Assembly (NCBI GenBank): GCA_038049695.1
Contig: CP142457.1
Span: forward strand, 21,094,501-21,158,500
Source of the DNA: Cinnamomum chago
Taxonomy: Eukaryota > Streptophyta > Magnoliopsida > Laurales > Lauraceae
Direction: 5' to 3'
Length of the DNA: 64,000 nucleotides
Part shown: positions 11,927 through 23,360 of the stretch, one piece after another
Position numbering within the stretch: the first letter of the stretch is position 1
How the letters are laid out: each line of letters opens with the position of its first letter
Position numbers and translations under genes: made by a program
Notes under the pieces: model-generated
What the model was told of the DNA's origin: nothing
What the model saw: only the letters and a program-made list of their open reading frames with translations
Database searches by the model: none

Positions 11927-13605
11927 TGAGTTCTTTCCTTTGCCAAAAGTTGGGAATTTTAAGGCCCTCCTTGAGGGGTTTTGAGGCATATCAAAGGGAA
12001 ATGAACTAAGGGATGAAGGGGATCATTAGGAAAGCTAAATCTTGGATTAATGAAGTTAAATCACCAAGTAGGCTCTACTTTCCTTAATCATATGTTTTCA
12101 TGCTTTGATTTATTTTTGGTAAATCATTTGTAGCATGATAAACTATGTTGTGTTGTATCCTTAACATGTTTTATGTTTTGAATTGATATATTGTTTTGGA
12201 TACATCACCATTGATTCAATCCAAGTAGTACTTTATCTTTGGTAAATCTAAGTAGATCATGTTAATGGAAACATCTTTGAAATTAGATGTAACATGATCC
12301 ATATACTTGGTTGAATCTTTGGTTGTTGTTTTCCAACATAAGAACATCACTTTCAAAACTATCTTATGTTTTGGATTCAACTTCTTTACAAATCATATGT
12401 TTTCATGTTTTGTTTTATCTTTGATAAATCTTTAGTAGCATGTTAACCTATGATGTGTTGTATCCTTAGCATGTTTTATATTTTGAATTGATCTATTGCT
12501 TTGGATGCATCACCATTGATTCAATCCAAGTAGTACTTTATTTGGTAAATCTAAGTAGATCATGTTAATGAAAGAATCTTTGAAATTATATGTAACATGA
12601 TTCATATACTTGGTTGAATCTTTGGGTGTTGTTTTTCATCATAAGAAAATCTCTTTCAAAATATATCTTATGTTGTGGATTCAACATCTTTACAAATCAT
12701 ATGTGAATTTGTTTTAAAGTTTTACAACTTGCTTTGCATTGATTGGTATATCATATTCAAGTTGTATTTATAATCACATATGATTTGTCCCCTTATTCCA
12801 ATCAAATCTATTTTTATGTTTTGAGCTACATTGTTGATTTGATTGACATCCCTATGCATCACATGTTTAGAGCTAATTAATTTCATACAACTTGTGAATC
12901 TTTGACATCATTAACAAATTGTTACTTTTAACATGTGACTTGCATTCTTTCCTCAATCATAAATGTTTTCATGAGCTAAAACTTTCAAAAGCCTTAGGCA
13001 TACATTTATGAGCTTTCATTTTCAAAATGATTGAGGACATCACACACACACACATCATGTACTTTCATCTTTGCATTCATAGTGTGTGTGTGTATTAGAT
13101 TTTCATTTTCATATCCGCCTTTTTAAGAGGCAAATGTAATGAGCTTAATTGAATCTCCATCAAGTGTATTATAGACACTAACTTAGTGAGATAACCAACC
13201 TATGGTTGAAGAGGTTATTGCTTAGCCTAAGAAAAGCATAATGTATAGGTTGATGTTAAGCCTTGAAAAACATCATTGTAAAGGTTATTGCTTAGTCTTG
13301 AAAAGCATATTGTAAAGGTTATTGCTTAGCCTATTGAAAAGCATAAATAGTGGAAATCCGGTGGGGTGTTGGATCACAAGCCGATAGTGGATGTAGGCAT
13401 TGAGGCCGAACCACTATAAATCCTTATGTGATGGTGCTTGCTTTGTGGTGATTGTTGTTATTAAGCTTCCGCATTTTATTTGTAATCACCACTTGTGACT
13501 AGTTTAATTTAAAAAAGTTAAATTTGGTTAAAACTGGTCATAATTGAAGCTCACCCTTTTCACCCCCCCCTCTAGGAACCCTAGATCCCCGGACTTGTCA
13601 CTTCG

Positions 13606-15300
13606 AACCTTCCAATAGAAGATCCTGTTCAAAATATAGACTTGGGAACACCAGATAACCCATGTCCTGAATTCATAAGCAAGAATATAAAGGATGATGA
13701 GTTACCCAAGTATAACTCTTTTCTTCATGAGTTCGTTGATTGTTTTGCATGGTCTTATGCTGAAATGCCTGGCTTAGATCCCAAAATAGCAGTCCAGAAA
13801 CTCAATCTGCAAAAAGATATCAAGCCTGTCAAACAAGGCCAAAGAAGATTCTGTCCAGACGCGATGGATAAAATTGAATAAGAAGTTCAAAAACTCAAAA
13901 GCGTCGGCTTCATCCGTGAGGAACAACATCCTGAATGGTTGGCCAACATTATCCCCGTGACAAAGAAAAATGGGCAGATCAGGGTCTATATTGATTATAG
14001 AGACCTAAATGGCGCTTGCCCCAAAGATGAGTTTCCGCTCCCCATACCAGAGGTGATGATTGACAACACCTGTGGATTTGAGCGAATAACATTCATGGAT
14101 GGATTCTCTGGCTATAATCAGATAAAGATGCATCCTGAAGATGAAAAACACACACCATTTCGGACCCCATTTGGCGTGTATTGCTACACTGTCATGCCAT
14201 TTGGTCTGAAAAATGCTGGTGGGAGCTATTAGAGGGCTATGATGAAGATATTCCAAGATATGTGGCACAAGACAGTTGAATGTTATGTTGATGACCTCGC
14301 CGTCAAAAGAAGAAGAAAATAAGACCATCTGAAAGACCTTCGGGAAATCTTCCTCCGACTTCGCAAACACAAACTGTGAATGAATCCCTTGAAATGCTTC
14401 TTCGGCGTCTCATCGGGTAAGTTTCTCGGATTCATAGTCCGGAAAGCTGGAATAGAACTTGACCCCATCAAAGTCAAGGCTATTCTGGAAATGCCTTCTC
14501 CAAGAACCTTAAGGACCTGTTTGGATGTATGGTGAATTGAAGTATGGTGAGGTGAAGTATCAAATCAAGAGATAATAAAATATAAGGTGTTAGATGGTTT
14601 TTTGTTTTTAGTTGTTTGGTATGGAATCTTTTTGATTTTTTGTATAGAAAAGTGGAGCTTTTTGTCTTTTAGTGGAGAAAGAATGTTGCTTTTTTTACTT
14701 TTTTTTAAAAGATGGAGGAAATTTTGAAATTGTGTACTTTTGATATGACTTATTGTCTTTTCTTGTCCGGATAATGGAGGCTTTACCTCACCTCACCTCA
14801 CTTCACCACACATCCAAACACGCCCTAAGATAACTGAAAGGACTTTAAGGAAGATTGGCATACATTAGACGGTTCATCTCCAATCTCTCGGGGAAATGCC
14901 GTCCCTTTTCCCACCTAATGAAGAAAGGTGTGAACTTTGTTTGGGATGCTGAATGTGAAGCAGCATTTCAAGATATCAAGTCATACCTGACCAAACCTCC
15001 AGTGTAGGCTGCCCCTACCACTGGAAAACCATTCATCTTGTACACAAGAGCTCTCGACCACTCTCTGGGCGCCCTGCTTGTACAAGAGAATGACGAAGGA
15101 AAAGAAGCTGCTCTATACTACCTCAGCCATATGTTGGTAGGTGTGGAGCATCGCTACTCTCCAATCGAGAAAGAATTCCTAGCAATGATGTTTACTGTAC
15201 AAAAGCTACGTCGCTACCTTCTTTCGAACACAGTCTACCTGATTTCGATGATCAACCTCTTAAAGGTCCTTGTCACAAAAGCAGGTTCTCTCAATGCCCT
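13606..15300 (+). pseudogene. Tat reverse transcriptase and RNase H relic
   Basis: Continuation of the Tat pol frame after the solo LTR. The leader has FAWSYAEMPGLDP. RT follows, with RVYIDYRDLNGACPKD (about 13980), FMDGFSGYNQI, YCYTVMPFGLKNA and the catalytic motif YVDD (about 14285). Stops occur at 13879, 14230, 14320 and 14378. A MITE interrupts it at 14513-14825. The frame then resumes in the connection and RNase H region (PFSHLMKKG, then LYTRALDHSLGALL and EALYYLS-like sequence) and ends abruptly near 15300 after LLKVLVTKAGSLNA. The second RNase H and the integrase are absent here. Confidence 0.8.
14513..14825. mobile_element. Tourist/Harbinger-type MITE, 313 bp (TSD TAA)
   Basis: It starts GGACCTGTTTGGATGT and ends with the reverse complement of GGGCGTGTTTGGATGT. 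The terminal inverted repeats extend imperfectly for about 45 bp. A TAA duplication lies at 14510-14512 and 14826-14828, the TWA target of PIF/Harbinger elements. It carries no coding capacity. Removing it with one TSD copy restores the continuity of the RT-RNase H relic. Confidence 0.88.
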
Positions 15301-18300
15301 GATGGACCCGTTTTTTTCTTTCCTCTCCTCTCCCATCCGTCCTCGGGGTCGCCGAGAGGAATCGAAAAGGAGGGAGGAAAGGGGGAGAAAAAAGGGCATC
15401 TACATTTTGTACGGGTATGCCAGATTTTCTATTCTACTTGGAATTTAGAAGTGGTGATCCGGAGATCCACCTTCGCAAGTAGAAAGGAAAACAACATTTT
15501 TCTAACTTTCCATTGCACACTTATTTAAGAAAAGAGACAGTTTTTTAAATGCCGTGAGAGGCGATTTTGTTTGCCGTAAAAGACGATTTTGTGCCGTGAA
15601 AGGCGATTTTGCCGTGAAAGACGATTTACAAATCTTATCAAAATGAAAGACAAGAATTGTGATTTTTTTTTCTCTTAAAGAAATAAAAAGTACAATAGAA
15701 AAGTAAGAAAGGGAATCTGACTTCTCAGGAGATTGTGGGGACCAGTTCAGATCGACAATCGCAAGTCATGTATGGACTCCGCCATTGTCCTTCAAATGAG
15801 AATTCTTGATGTTTTGATTCTTTGGCTTGGCTTGGACTTCAGTTGTTTAGAGGATAAGGACCAACGGAAGGTCCTATACCCAATGAAAAACGAAGAGACA
15901 GGCTGAAGAACCGCGTCTTGGCCATGTTGAGTAGGAGAAGAGGAGGCTTTTTCTTAGAGGGGGGGTGTGCAGCAGAGTTTCTTCAGAGTAGCGGGGCTTC
16001 TGGATCTTGAGTTCAAAATTCTGGGATTCTGTGTGTTTTCTGGGTGTATGTCTGTGTTTTCTTCTTGGAGTCACCTCCTTCTATAGGCATTTGGTAGCCT
16101 TTAGGTGACTTTATGGGCTTTAATGTAGTAAAACCACATAATGGGAGGAGTTACATGTTTTAATTTCTTTATTTTGTAACTCCTTTTCCTTGGCTTCTGA
16201 TTGGCCGGTGGAGATAATGGGCATTTAATCGCCTTTAATCTCCATGATGAGAGGAGTTTCATAACTTTAATGTCATGGTGACTTGGACTTGTAACTCCCA
16301 TTTTCTTGAATCTGATTGGGTCATCCAAAATAATGAGTTAATTGTTAGGAATTTTGTAGATTGCAATTTGATGGATGCATAATCATTCAAGCATCATTTG
16401 ATTTACACACATATGCTTTGATTTATAAAAACTTGAAATCTTGATTTATTCATGCATTGCTTTTAAGATTTGTAAAAGTATCAATTCATGCATGATTTGC
16501 TTTTAAAACTTGGATGCATTTGTTTTTTAAAAGAGTTTTAGAAATCAAGTAAGCCTATGTTTTAAATCTTTCAAATCATTTTAGGCTTTTTGTGTTTCAT
16601 GTTTTTAAACATCCTAGGTTGATTTAAAACATGTTTCCAAGCTTGGTTTAGTGGCCCAAAAATCCCCACAAAGAAATACTTTGAAAATATGCAATTATGG
16701 GAATTTTGGTCCCAGGGGGTCGACCAGCAGTGTGGCCAGTCGACCGGCCCAGGGGACCCGGTCAACCGGCCACACTGCAGGTCGACTGGGTTCTGAAGCT
16801 CCAACGGTCAGAAATATAGCCGTTGTGAAGGCCAGGTCGACCGAGCCCTGTTTCCAGGTCGACCGGGGACTAGCTGTTGGGCTGTTTTGGCTATAAATAT
16901 GTGTTCATTCCTTTGCCAAAAGTTGAGAATTTTAAGGCCCTCCTTGAGGGGTTTTGAGGCAAATCAAAGGGAAATGAACTAAGGGATGAAGGGGATCATT
17001 AGAAAAGCTAAAGCTTAGATTAATGAGTTAAATCACCAAGTAAGCTCTACTTTCCTTAATCATATGTTGTCATGCTTTGTTTTAATTTTGGTAAATCTTT
17101 TGTAGCATGATATACTATGTTTTGTTGTATCCTTAACATGTTTATGTTTTGAATTGATTCATTGTTTTGGATGCATCACCATTGATTCAATCAAGTAGTA
17201 CTTGAATTGGTAAATCTAAGTAGATCATGTTAATGGAAACATTTTTGAAATTATATGTAACATGATTCATATACTTGGTTGAATCCTTGGTTGTTGTTTT
17301 TCAACATAAGAAAATCATTTTCAAATATATCTTATGTTTTGGATTCAACATTTTTACAAACCATATGTTTTCATGTTTTGCTCTAATTATTGGTAAATCC
17401 TTTCTAGCATGATAAACTATGATTTGTTGTGTCCTTAACATGTTTATGTTTTGAATTAATCTATTGTTTTGGATACATCACATTGATTCAATCCAAGTAG
17501 TACTTTAATTGGTAAATCTAAGTAGATCATGTTAATGAAAGAATCTTTGAAATTATATGTAACATGATCCATATCCTTGGTTGAATCTTTGGTTGTTGTT
17601 TTTCATCACAAGAAAATCTCTTTCAAATATATCTTATGTTTTGGATTCAACATCTTTACAAATCATATGTAACTTTGTTTTAAAGTTTCACAACTTGCTT
17701 TGCATTGATTGGTATATCATATTCAAGTTGTATTTATAATTACATATGATTTGTCCCCTTTTTTCAATCAAATCTATTTTTATGTTTTGAGCTACATTGT
17801 TGATTTGATTAACATCCCTATGCTTCACATGTTTTGGTCTTTGAATTTTCACAACTTGTTTAGGATACAAATGTATATCTTTTACAAGTTAGTTTTAACA
17901 TGTGATTAGCATTTCCTCAATCATAAATGTTTTATGAGCTAAAACTTTCAAAAGCCTTAGGCATACATTTATGAGCTTTCATTTTCAAATTGATTGAGGA
18001 CATCACACACACACCTCATGAGCATACATCTTTGCATTCATTTAGTGTATGTGTGTATTAGATTATCACTTTCATATCCGCCTAATTAAGAGGCATTGTT
18101 AAGAGCTATAAATTATATCTCCATCAAGTGTATGTTAGACACTAATTAGAGAGATAACCAACCTTGTGGTTGAAGAGGTTATTGCTTAGCCTAAGAAAAG
18201 CATAATGTAAAGGTTGATGTTGAGCCTTGAAAAACATCATTGTAAAGGTTATTGCTTAGCCTATTGAAAAGCATAAATAGTGGAAATCCGGTGGGGTGTT

Positions 18301-20024
18301 GGATCACAAGCCGGTAGTGGATGTAGGCATTGAGGCTGAACCACTATAAATCCTTGTGTGATGGTGTTTGCTTTGTGGTGATTGTTTTTATTAAGCTTCC
18401 GCATTTTATTTGTAATCATCACTTGTGACTAGTTTAAGTTAAAGAAGTTAAATTTGGTCTAAAATTGGTCATAATTGAAGCTCACCCTATTCATCCCCCC
18501 TCTAGGGTTCGGATCTCCGGACTTTCATTAATGACCGCATTTAGTTGGGTCAATTAACATCATTAAGTGGTCGCCGAGGAGTTGAAGAGTCGCGGGCCGT
18601 GCCGCGTCTTTTGCAATTCTTCTTGCGATGATCGACGATGGATCTTCATGTTGATCGATGTCGGATGATCACGCAACTTCAGACATTAGTTGATAGCAAT
18701 GGGCCGGTGACATCTATCTTGTCGATTTCTCGATCGGTCGGACAGAAGGCGCACTTTCTTGGTCGGCCGGATGGTGATCTTGGAGCGATCGGTGACGATT
18801 TTATGCTCTTGACGGGGGATTTGAGATGTCGAAGAAGATTAGTCGTTTCCGAGCATCAAAAATCAGATTTTCAGGAAATCACAGGGGCCAGAACTTCCAA
18901 AATGCGAAAAGGACAAAAAACGGGTCACCCGGCAACAAATCCGATGACCCGGATTTCCATGGTCGCCGGCGACCATGCGCCCATGGTTGCCGACGACCTT
19001 GGCCCATGGTCGCCGCCGTTCCCTTTTTGTCGTCGTTTCTCGGCCGTTCTTTGGTCTTTTTCGCCGCCGTTTTCTCCTGGATTTTTCTTGACATTTCTCC
19101 TCATTTATTGGCTCGATTCTCCTGAAGAAAGCCTGACGAGAAGCCGTGCAAATCGGAGCGCAAAGTTTCCTATTTTTTAGAAAAGCCGAAGACTTTGCCG
19201 CGCGGAGTTGCCGTTTTTTTGTCAAGAGTCGAAACTAGGTCAAACGATGTCGGAAAGACCTGAAATTTGACGTGAAGCTTCCTGAGCTGTAGATAGGACC
19301 AACCATGGGCTTTGGTTTGAGTTTTGAAGTTGTTTGGGGTCCCATCGCTGCTAGGCTTGATTTCATCACGAGGAAGATGTCGCGCTTTGATGTGCAGTCA
19401 ATCGATGTCCGATTGACCTGAAATTTGACAGGGAGCCTGTTGGAGGTATTTTGAGATGATCCATTAGCTCCGATTTGGATGTCATGGTCCCGGGGTGCTC
19501 CGCCGCCTGTAGCCTTGATTTTCTTTAGAAATGTCAAAGTCGGGTCAAACGTTGTCGGAATGACCTGAAATTTGACGTGCAGCCCTTTTGAAGCATATTG
19601 AAGCCACCCATGTGCTCCGTTTGATGAGTAATGGTCCCGGCGGTTCTCTCCGCCGAGGGGCTTGATTTTCTTTCGGAGCGTCAAAGCAGGGCCAAACGTT
19701 GTCAGAATGACTTGAAATTTGACTTGGAGCCTTTTGAAGGTACTTTGAGACCATCTATAGGCTCATATCGAAGTTTTGATGTGTTCGACGCCGCCGCCAG
19801 GAGCGCTGTTTGGTTGCCGAAGGAGTGAAGTTAGGCCAAATGATGTCGGAATGGCCTGAAACTTCATGTGAACTCCTCTTTTGGCTATCTTAGAGGATCT
19901 TGCAGTTTTCAAGTGATTTTGACAAGATCTGATGCTTGAAGCGGCATTGCCTATTTGTAGTAGGATGCGGCTTCATGTGGCTTCTTGATGTTGGAGAGGC
20001 AAAGCGACATTTTTGGTGTCAACA
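15300..20024 (-). mobile_element. Minus-strand LTR of a Tat-like element, split by a solo LTR
   Basis: Read on the minus strand, it starts TGTTGACACC at 20024, preceded by a GGGGGC polypurine tract. It has five U3 repeats spaced 144-158 bp (marks at 19853, 19709, 19562, 19415 and 19257). It continues through CCATGG-rich DNA near 19000 to the insertion point at 18532/16338. Past the inserted LTR come an AT-rich part and a possible TATA (CCTATAGAAGG near 16085). Four short repeats of GCCGTGAAAGGCGATTTT lie at 15550-15626. The far end, near 15300, abuts the plus-strand RNase H relic, and no TSD was found. Without the insertion it would be about 2.5 kb. Confidence 0.55.
16343..18527 (+). mobile_element. 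Solo LTR of the 2.2-kb family, copy 2 (TSD TTAAT)
   Basis: It runs from TGTTAGGAATTTTG to GGACTTTCA. A perfect 5-bp TSD, TTAAT, is at 16338-16342 and 18528-18532. Same organisation as copy 1, with GGTCGACC motifs (16717-16866), TATA box (16892), two diverged ~300-bp repeats in R/U5 and the GATCTCCGGACTT end block. It is inserted in a Tat LTR. No internal retrotransposon sequence remains, so it arose by LTR-LTR recombination. Confidence 0.9.
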
Positions 20025-20253
20025 AATGCCCCCATGAGGTAAAGTGACGAGTAGCTTTTGGAGTCGGTGTGCCTCGAAGAGAAAACTTGAAGGAGAGCTT
20101 TCGATTTGACCAAGAGTCTTTGAGCATTTCTTTTAATAGCCTTTTGAGTTTCCAAGGGGACTTTATGGTAGTGAGAGGGCTCACGTACCATCTCAAGGCA
20201 AAGTCTTGAAAATGACATGAGGGAGTTGGATTTGGGTTTTGGATTTTGGGGTT
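20025..20253 (-). other. 3' UTR and polypurine tract of the minus-strand Tat element
   Basis: On the minus strand CATGGGGGCATT directly precedes the LTR start at 20024, the expected place of the polypurine tract for plus-strand DNA priming. No coding domain is seen here. Confidence 0.5.
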
Positions 20254-20567
20254 TCCTTTTGATCTTGTGAACCTAAGGGCTTTATGCGGCGCATTAGGCG
20301 ATCAAGAAGGATTTTTGGTTTTTGACCTTGTGACCTAACAAGCTGTATGTGGCAGGTTAGGGGGTTGAGGGTTTGATTTTTGGAGTTTGACCTTGTGACC
20401 CAACAAGCTGTATGTGGCAAGTTGGGGGGTCGGATTTTGGTTTTGACCTTGTGACCTAATAAGCTGTTTGTGGCGAGCCAGGGGGTCGGGGATTTTTTTT
20501 TTTTTTGGATTTGGCCTTGTGACCTAACAAGCTTTATGTGGCAAGTTAGGGGACCAGGGTGTGGGTT
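20254..20567 (-). repeat. Five tandem ~55-70-bp repeats in a Tat 3' UTR
   Basis: Units begin near 20254, 20319, 20385, 20439 and 20509. Each has TTGACCTTGTGACCTAACAA, then GCTGTATGTGGC and a G-run (plus-strand reading). They lie just upstream (in element sense) of the polypurine tract. Tandem arrays in this position are a known property of Tat/Ogre elements. Confidence 0.7.
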
Positions 20568-21070
20568 TTGTGGAATGTCAATTTCAAGATTTTGGCTTAA
20601 TTTGGTTCATGAGGTTGAATGGTTTGGTTTTTTTTTTTTTTGAAACTCATGAGGCTTCCTTTTCTTTCTTTTTCTTTGTTTTTTTTTTTTTGAATGGTTC
20701 AATCGACTCAAAAGAAGCGTGGAACCATTTTGTATGCTCTTGGTAAGAAGAAATTTTTTTTTTTTTTGAAAGAAGGCCCCTTTTAGTGTCTAGGTGGTCA
20801 AATGCCTCAAGTTCCCACTTGATGATGACTCAATTGCTCAGTTCTCTGCCTTAACCTCTAACCATGCAATTCAATCACCTCATCAACATGGATCATGTCA
20901 GGTAACCCTCCGAGAGTAAAACATCTTGTAATATTCATAGTTTGACATGTTTAAAAATGAGAATTTTCAGTAACCATCTTTTATGCAGGTTACTAATGTA
21001 TGCTTTTTTATTTTATTTTTTTTCATGTATTACGTTGGTGTGTTACTTATAGCTTGAAGTTTATGAGAAG
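20568..21070. other. T-rich DNA, no gene recognised
   Basis: It contains several T runs of 10-14 bases (20629-20640, 20682-20692 and 20754-20767). The Tat similarity ends near 20567. The part just before 21071 may be an intron or leader of the FAR1 relic. Confidence 0.4.
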
Positions 21071-23360
21071 ATGGAGTCAACTGAATTTAACATGGTTCGT
21101 TCAGTCGTACCCGAGGTTGATGAAAATAAAATCCCAAAAGTAGGAGTGTATTTCAATAATTTAGAAGAGGCTTACACATAATATAATGGGTATGCTAAAG
21201 TTGCAGGTTTCAGCGTTAGAAAAGGCTCGGATAAAAAAAAAAGGGTGAAGTAGTATGGAAACAATTTATGTGCTTTAAAGAAGGACAAAGAAAAGAGATA
21301 CCGGGACATGATATTACATTACACAGGAGTGTTCCATACACACGGAAAAATTGTGGGGCGCAGATGTTAGTGAAAAAAAACTAATCATGGAATTGGGTGG
21401 TCACCAAATTTATTGTAGAACATACTCATGCTCTAGCTACTCCACGAAAAGCTCATATGCTTCGGTCACATCGGGAAGTCACTCCAGTGCATAGAAACTT
21501 GATAGATACATTTGAGGCTAATAACATAAGGACTGCGAACCAAATTGGAAGTCTTTGAAGTGCAAGCAGGCAGTATGGGATCTGTTGGATTCATCGAAAA
21601 AGACATCAGAAATGTGAAAAGAGATAAAAATAAAGAAAAGAAGGGATGAGTTGGTCAATTATTGTATGAATATTTTTAGAATCTGAAAGAAATGAACCCG
21701 GGGTTTTGTTTTTGGGCCGATCAAAGCTTTTGATTATCATACAGTGTATTTGGGGATGTCGTTAGCTTTGACGCTACATACAACACAAATAAATACGATC
21801 TCATTTTTGGTGTAATCTTGGGAATGAACCACCATGATCAAACAATAGTCTTTGGGTGTTGTTTTCTATCAAATGAGAATTTTGAGGCATTCGAGTGGCT
21901 TTTTAAAACATGGTTGGAGGCTATGCCGATGGGTCCACCAATATCGATTGTAACGGATCAGGATCCTGCAATCACAAAGGTTGTTGCTTCTGTTATGCCC
22001 AATGCTCGACATCGTTTTTGCATATGGCACATTAAGGATAAGTTGACAAAGAAGTTGGGTGGAATTGCAATTCATTCCAATGACTTCAGGACTAGTTTTA
22101 AAAATACAGTTGAGTCCATTCGAATAGAGCAATTTGAATCAGAGTGGAATAAAATGATTATAAGATTTAATTTGACTGACAATAATTGGCTACAAGAATT
22201 GTATAGCATTCGTCACAAGTGGGTACCCTGTTATTTGGAAAATGTGTTTTTTGGAGGAAAGTCATCAACCCAAAGAAGTGAAAGCTTCAATGCCTTTATT
22301 AAACAATACAAAACAGAAAAGAGTGGTCTGTATGATTTTATTTTGCTATTTGAAAGAGCCATTCCCCGTATGAGATATCAAGAGTTAAAAGAAGACCATG
22401 AGAACTTAAATAGCAAGCCAAAACTGAAGATAGATTTATCGATGGAGGTTCAGATGTCTGGAATATATACGAGAAAATTGTTTAACAAGTTCCAAGATGA
22501 ATTAACATCAATAATATCATGCATCCCGAAACTTGTGAAAGATGATGCAATTGAGAGTATTTATTTAATTCCATCCGTTAGAGATGAAAAAGATATTGCT
22601 CAAACGGTGGTTTTCAGGAAGGAAGACAAGTTTGCTACATGTTTATGCTTATTATTTGAGTTTAAAGGAATTTCATGCCGTCATGTTCAAGCTGTTTTGA
22701 AGCATGAGATGATCTTCACATTGCCCAAAGAATATATCATGAAAAGATGGACTAGGCATGCTAGGGAAGGGACTAATTATGACAAGTGTGTAGTTAACCA
22801 CATGCCTTCTAGCGATCGCTCTTTGGTTGCATGATATGCCGATTTGTCTTACTGGGCCTCAATGGTCATAAATGAGGCATGTATGTCTGAGGGGACCCAT
22901 AAACATGCAATTAGCATTCTTTCAGACTTAAAAAAAAATGTGTTGTGAGATGAATGAACTTCAACTCACTGGAGAATCAGACTCACGTAGAAAAGGTAAA
23001 TTAATTTATGGTGCTATAGAATATCGTGAACCACCACAAGTTAGAACAAAGGGCCGTCCAAAAAGAATTAAGTCTTTGAAAGAAAAGGTACAAAAGAAAT
23101 CACGACTTTGCCCTGGATGTGGAAAGCGCGGCGTTTCACAAGACAAGCGCAATTGTCCGGCTCTCTTGTCAAGGTAATTTCAAAAAATAATTGCCTTCAT
23201 TCGCTTTTTAAGTTCACATAAAAAATTAATTCAATGCCTTTTATTTTCTCTAAATTTTAGCAACATACCCGAGGCTTCTGGGCGTGTGTCTGAATCGTTC
23301 GACAAAGATCAAGCTTCGGAGAAGTCCACTTCTACCGAAAGCGATGAAACTTCCTTGTAG
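21071..23360 (+). pseudogene. FAR1/FHY3-family (MULE-derived) pseudogene
   Basis: The FAR1 family consists of transcription factors domesticated from Mutator-like transposases. An ATG at 21071 leads into a FAR1 DNA-binding region (VGVYFNNLEEAYT, then a stop, then YNGYAKVAGFSVRKGS), broken by stops at about 21179 and 21251 and by frame changes up to 21750. The longest clean part (21740-22834) is the MULE transposase domain with DATYNTNKYDL, VTDQDPAI and RHRFCIWHI, then a SWIM zinc finger (CLC, then CRH near 22640-22690). A TGA at 22832 and a frameshift at an 8-A run (22929) precede a zinc-knuckle-like tail with TKGRPKR and CPGCGKRG (22938-23177). A GT...AG intron and a last exon ending at 23360 follow. 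It could be a dead MULE or a dead host gene. No terminal inverted repeats were found. Confidence 0.8.

Larger units (their letters stand above)
11375..13600 (+). mobile_element. Solo LTR of the 2.2-kb family, copy 1 (TSD CTTCG)
   Basis: It runs from TGTTAGGG to GGACTTGTCA and is flanked by a perfect 5-bp TSD, CTTCG, at 11370-11374 and 13601-13605. It lies inside the Tat pol frame, which resumes after the right TSD. The order is an AT-rich U3, a GC-rich block of GGTCGACC motifs (11748-11895), a TATA box (11919) and a ~1.65-kb R/U5. R/U5 contains two diverged ~300-bp repeats (about 12085-12380 and 12390-12700). No primer-binding site or coding region is present. Copies 2 and 3 are at 16343 and 49278. 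The CACCCCCCTCTAG near the 3' end recalls copia SIRE-type LTRs, which is a weak hint only. Confidence 0.9.
7785..15300 (+). mobile_element. Decayed Tat-type gypsy element carrying nested insertions
   Basis: The order on the plus strand is an LTR-like segment starting TGTTGACACC (7785), a gag-protease spacer, aspartic protease, G-patch, reverse transcriptase and first RNase H. The RNase H then breaks off near 15300 at a junction with an opposite-strand LTR. A gag core with its zinc knuckle is not seen: the LTR-like part passes into the spacer within about 50 bp near 8790-8840. Internal stops and two insertions (solo LTR 11375-13600, MITE 14513-14825) leave it non-functional. Known Tat elements have the order gag-PR-RT-RH-aRH-INT, which fits the part preserved here. 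Confidence 0.7.

Noticed and set aside
18638..19225. Plus- and minus-strand frames of 180 and 120 aa in the Tat LTR
   Set aside because: They overlap each other, match LTR U3 sequence that is non-coding in the other copy, and are not conserved as protein.
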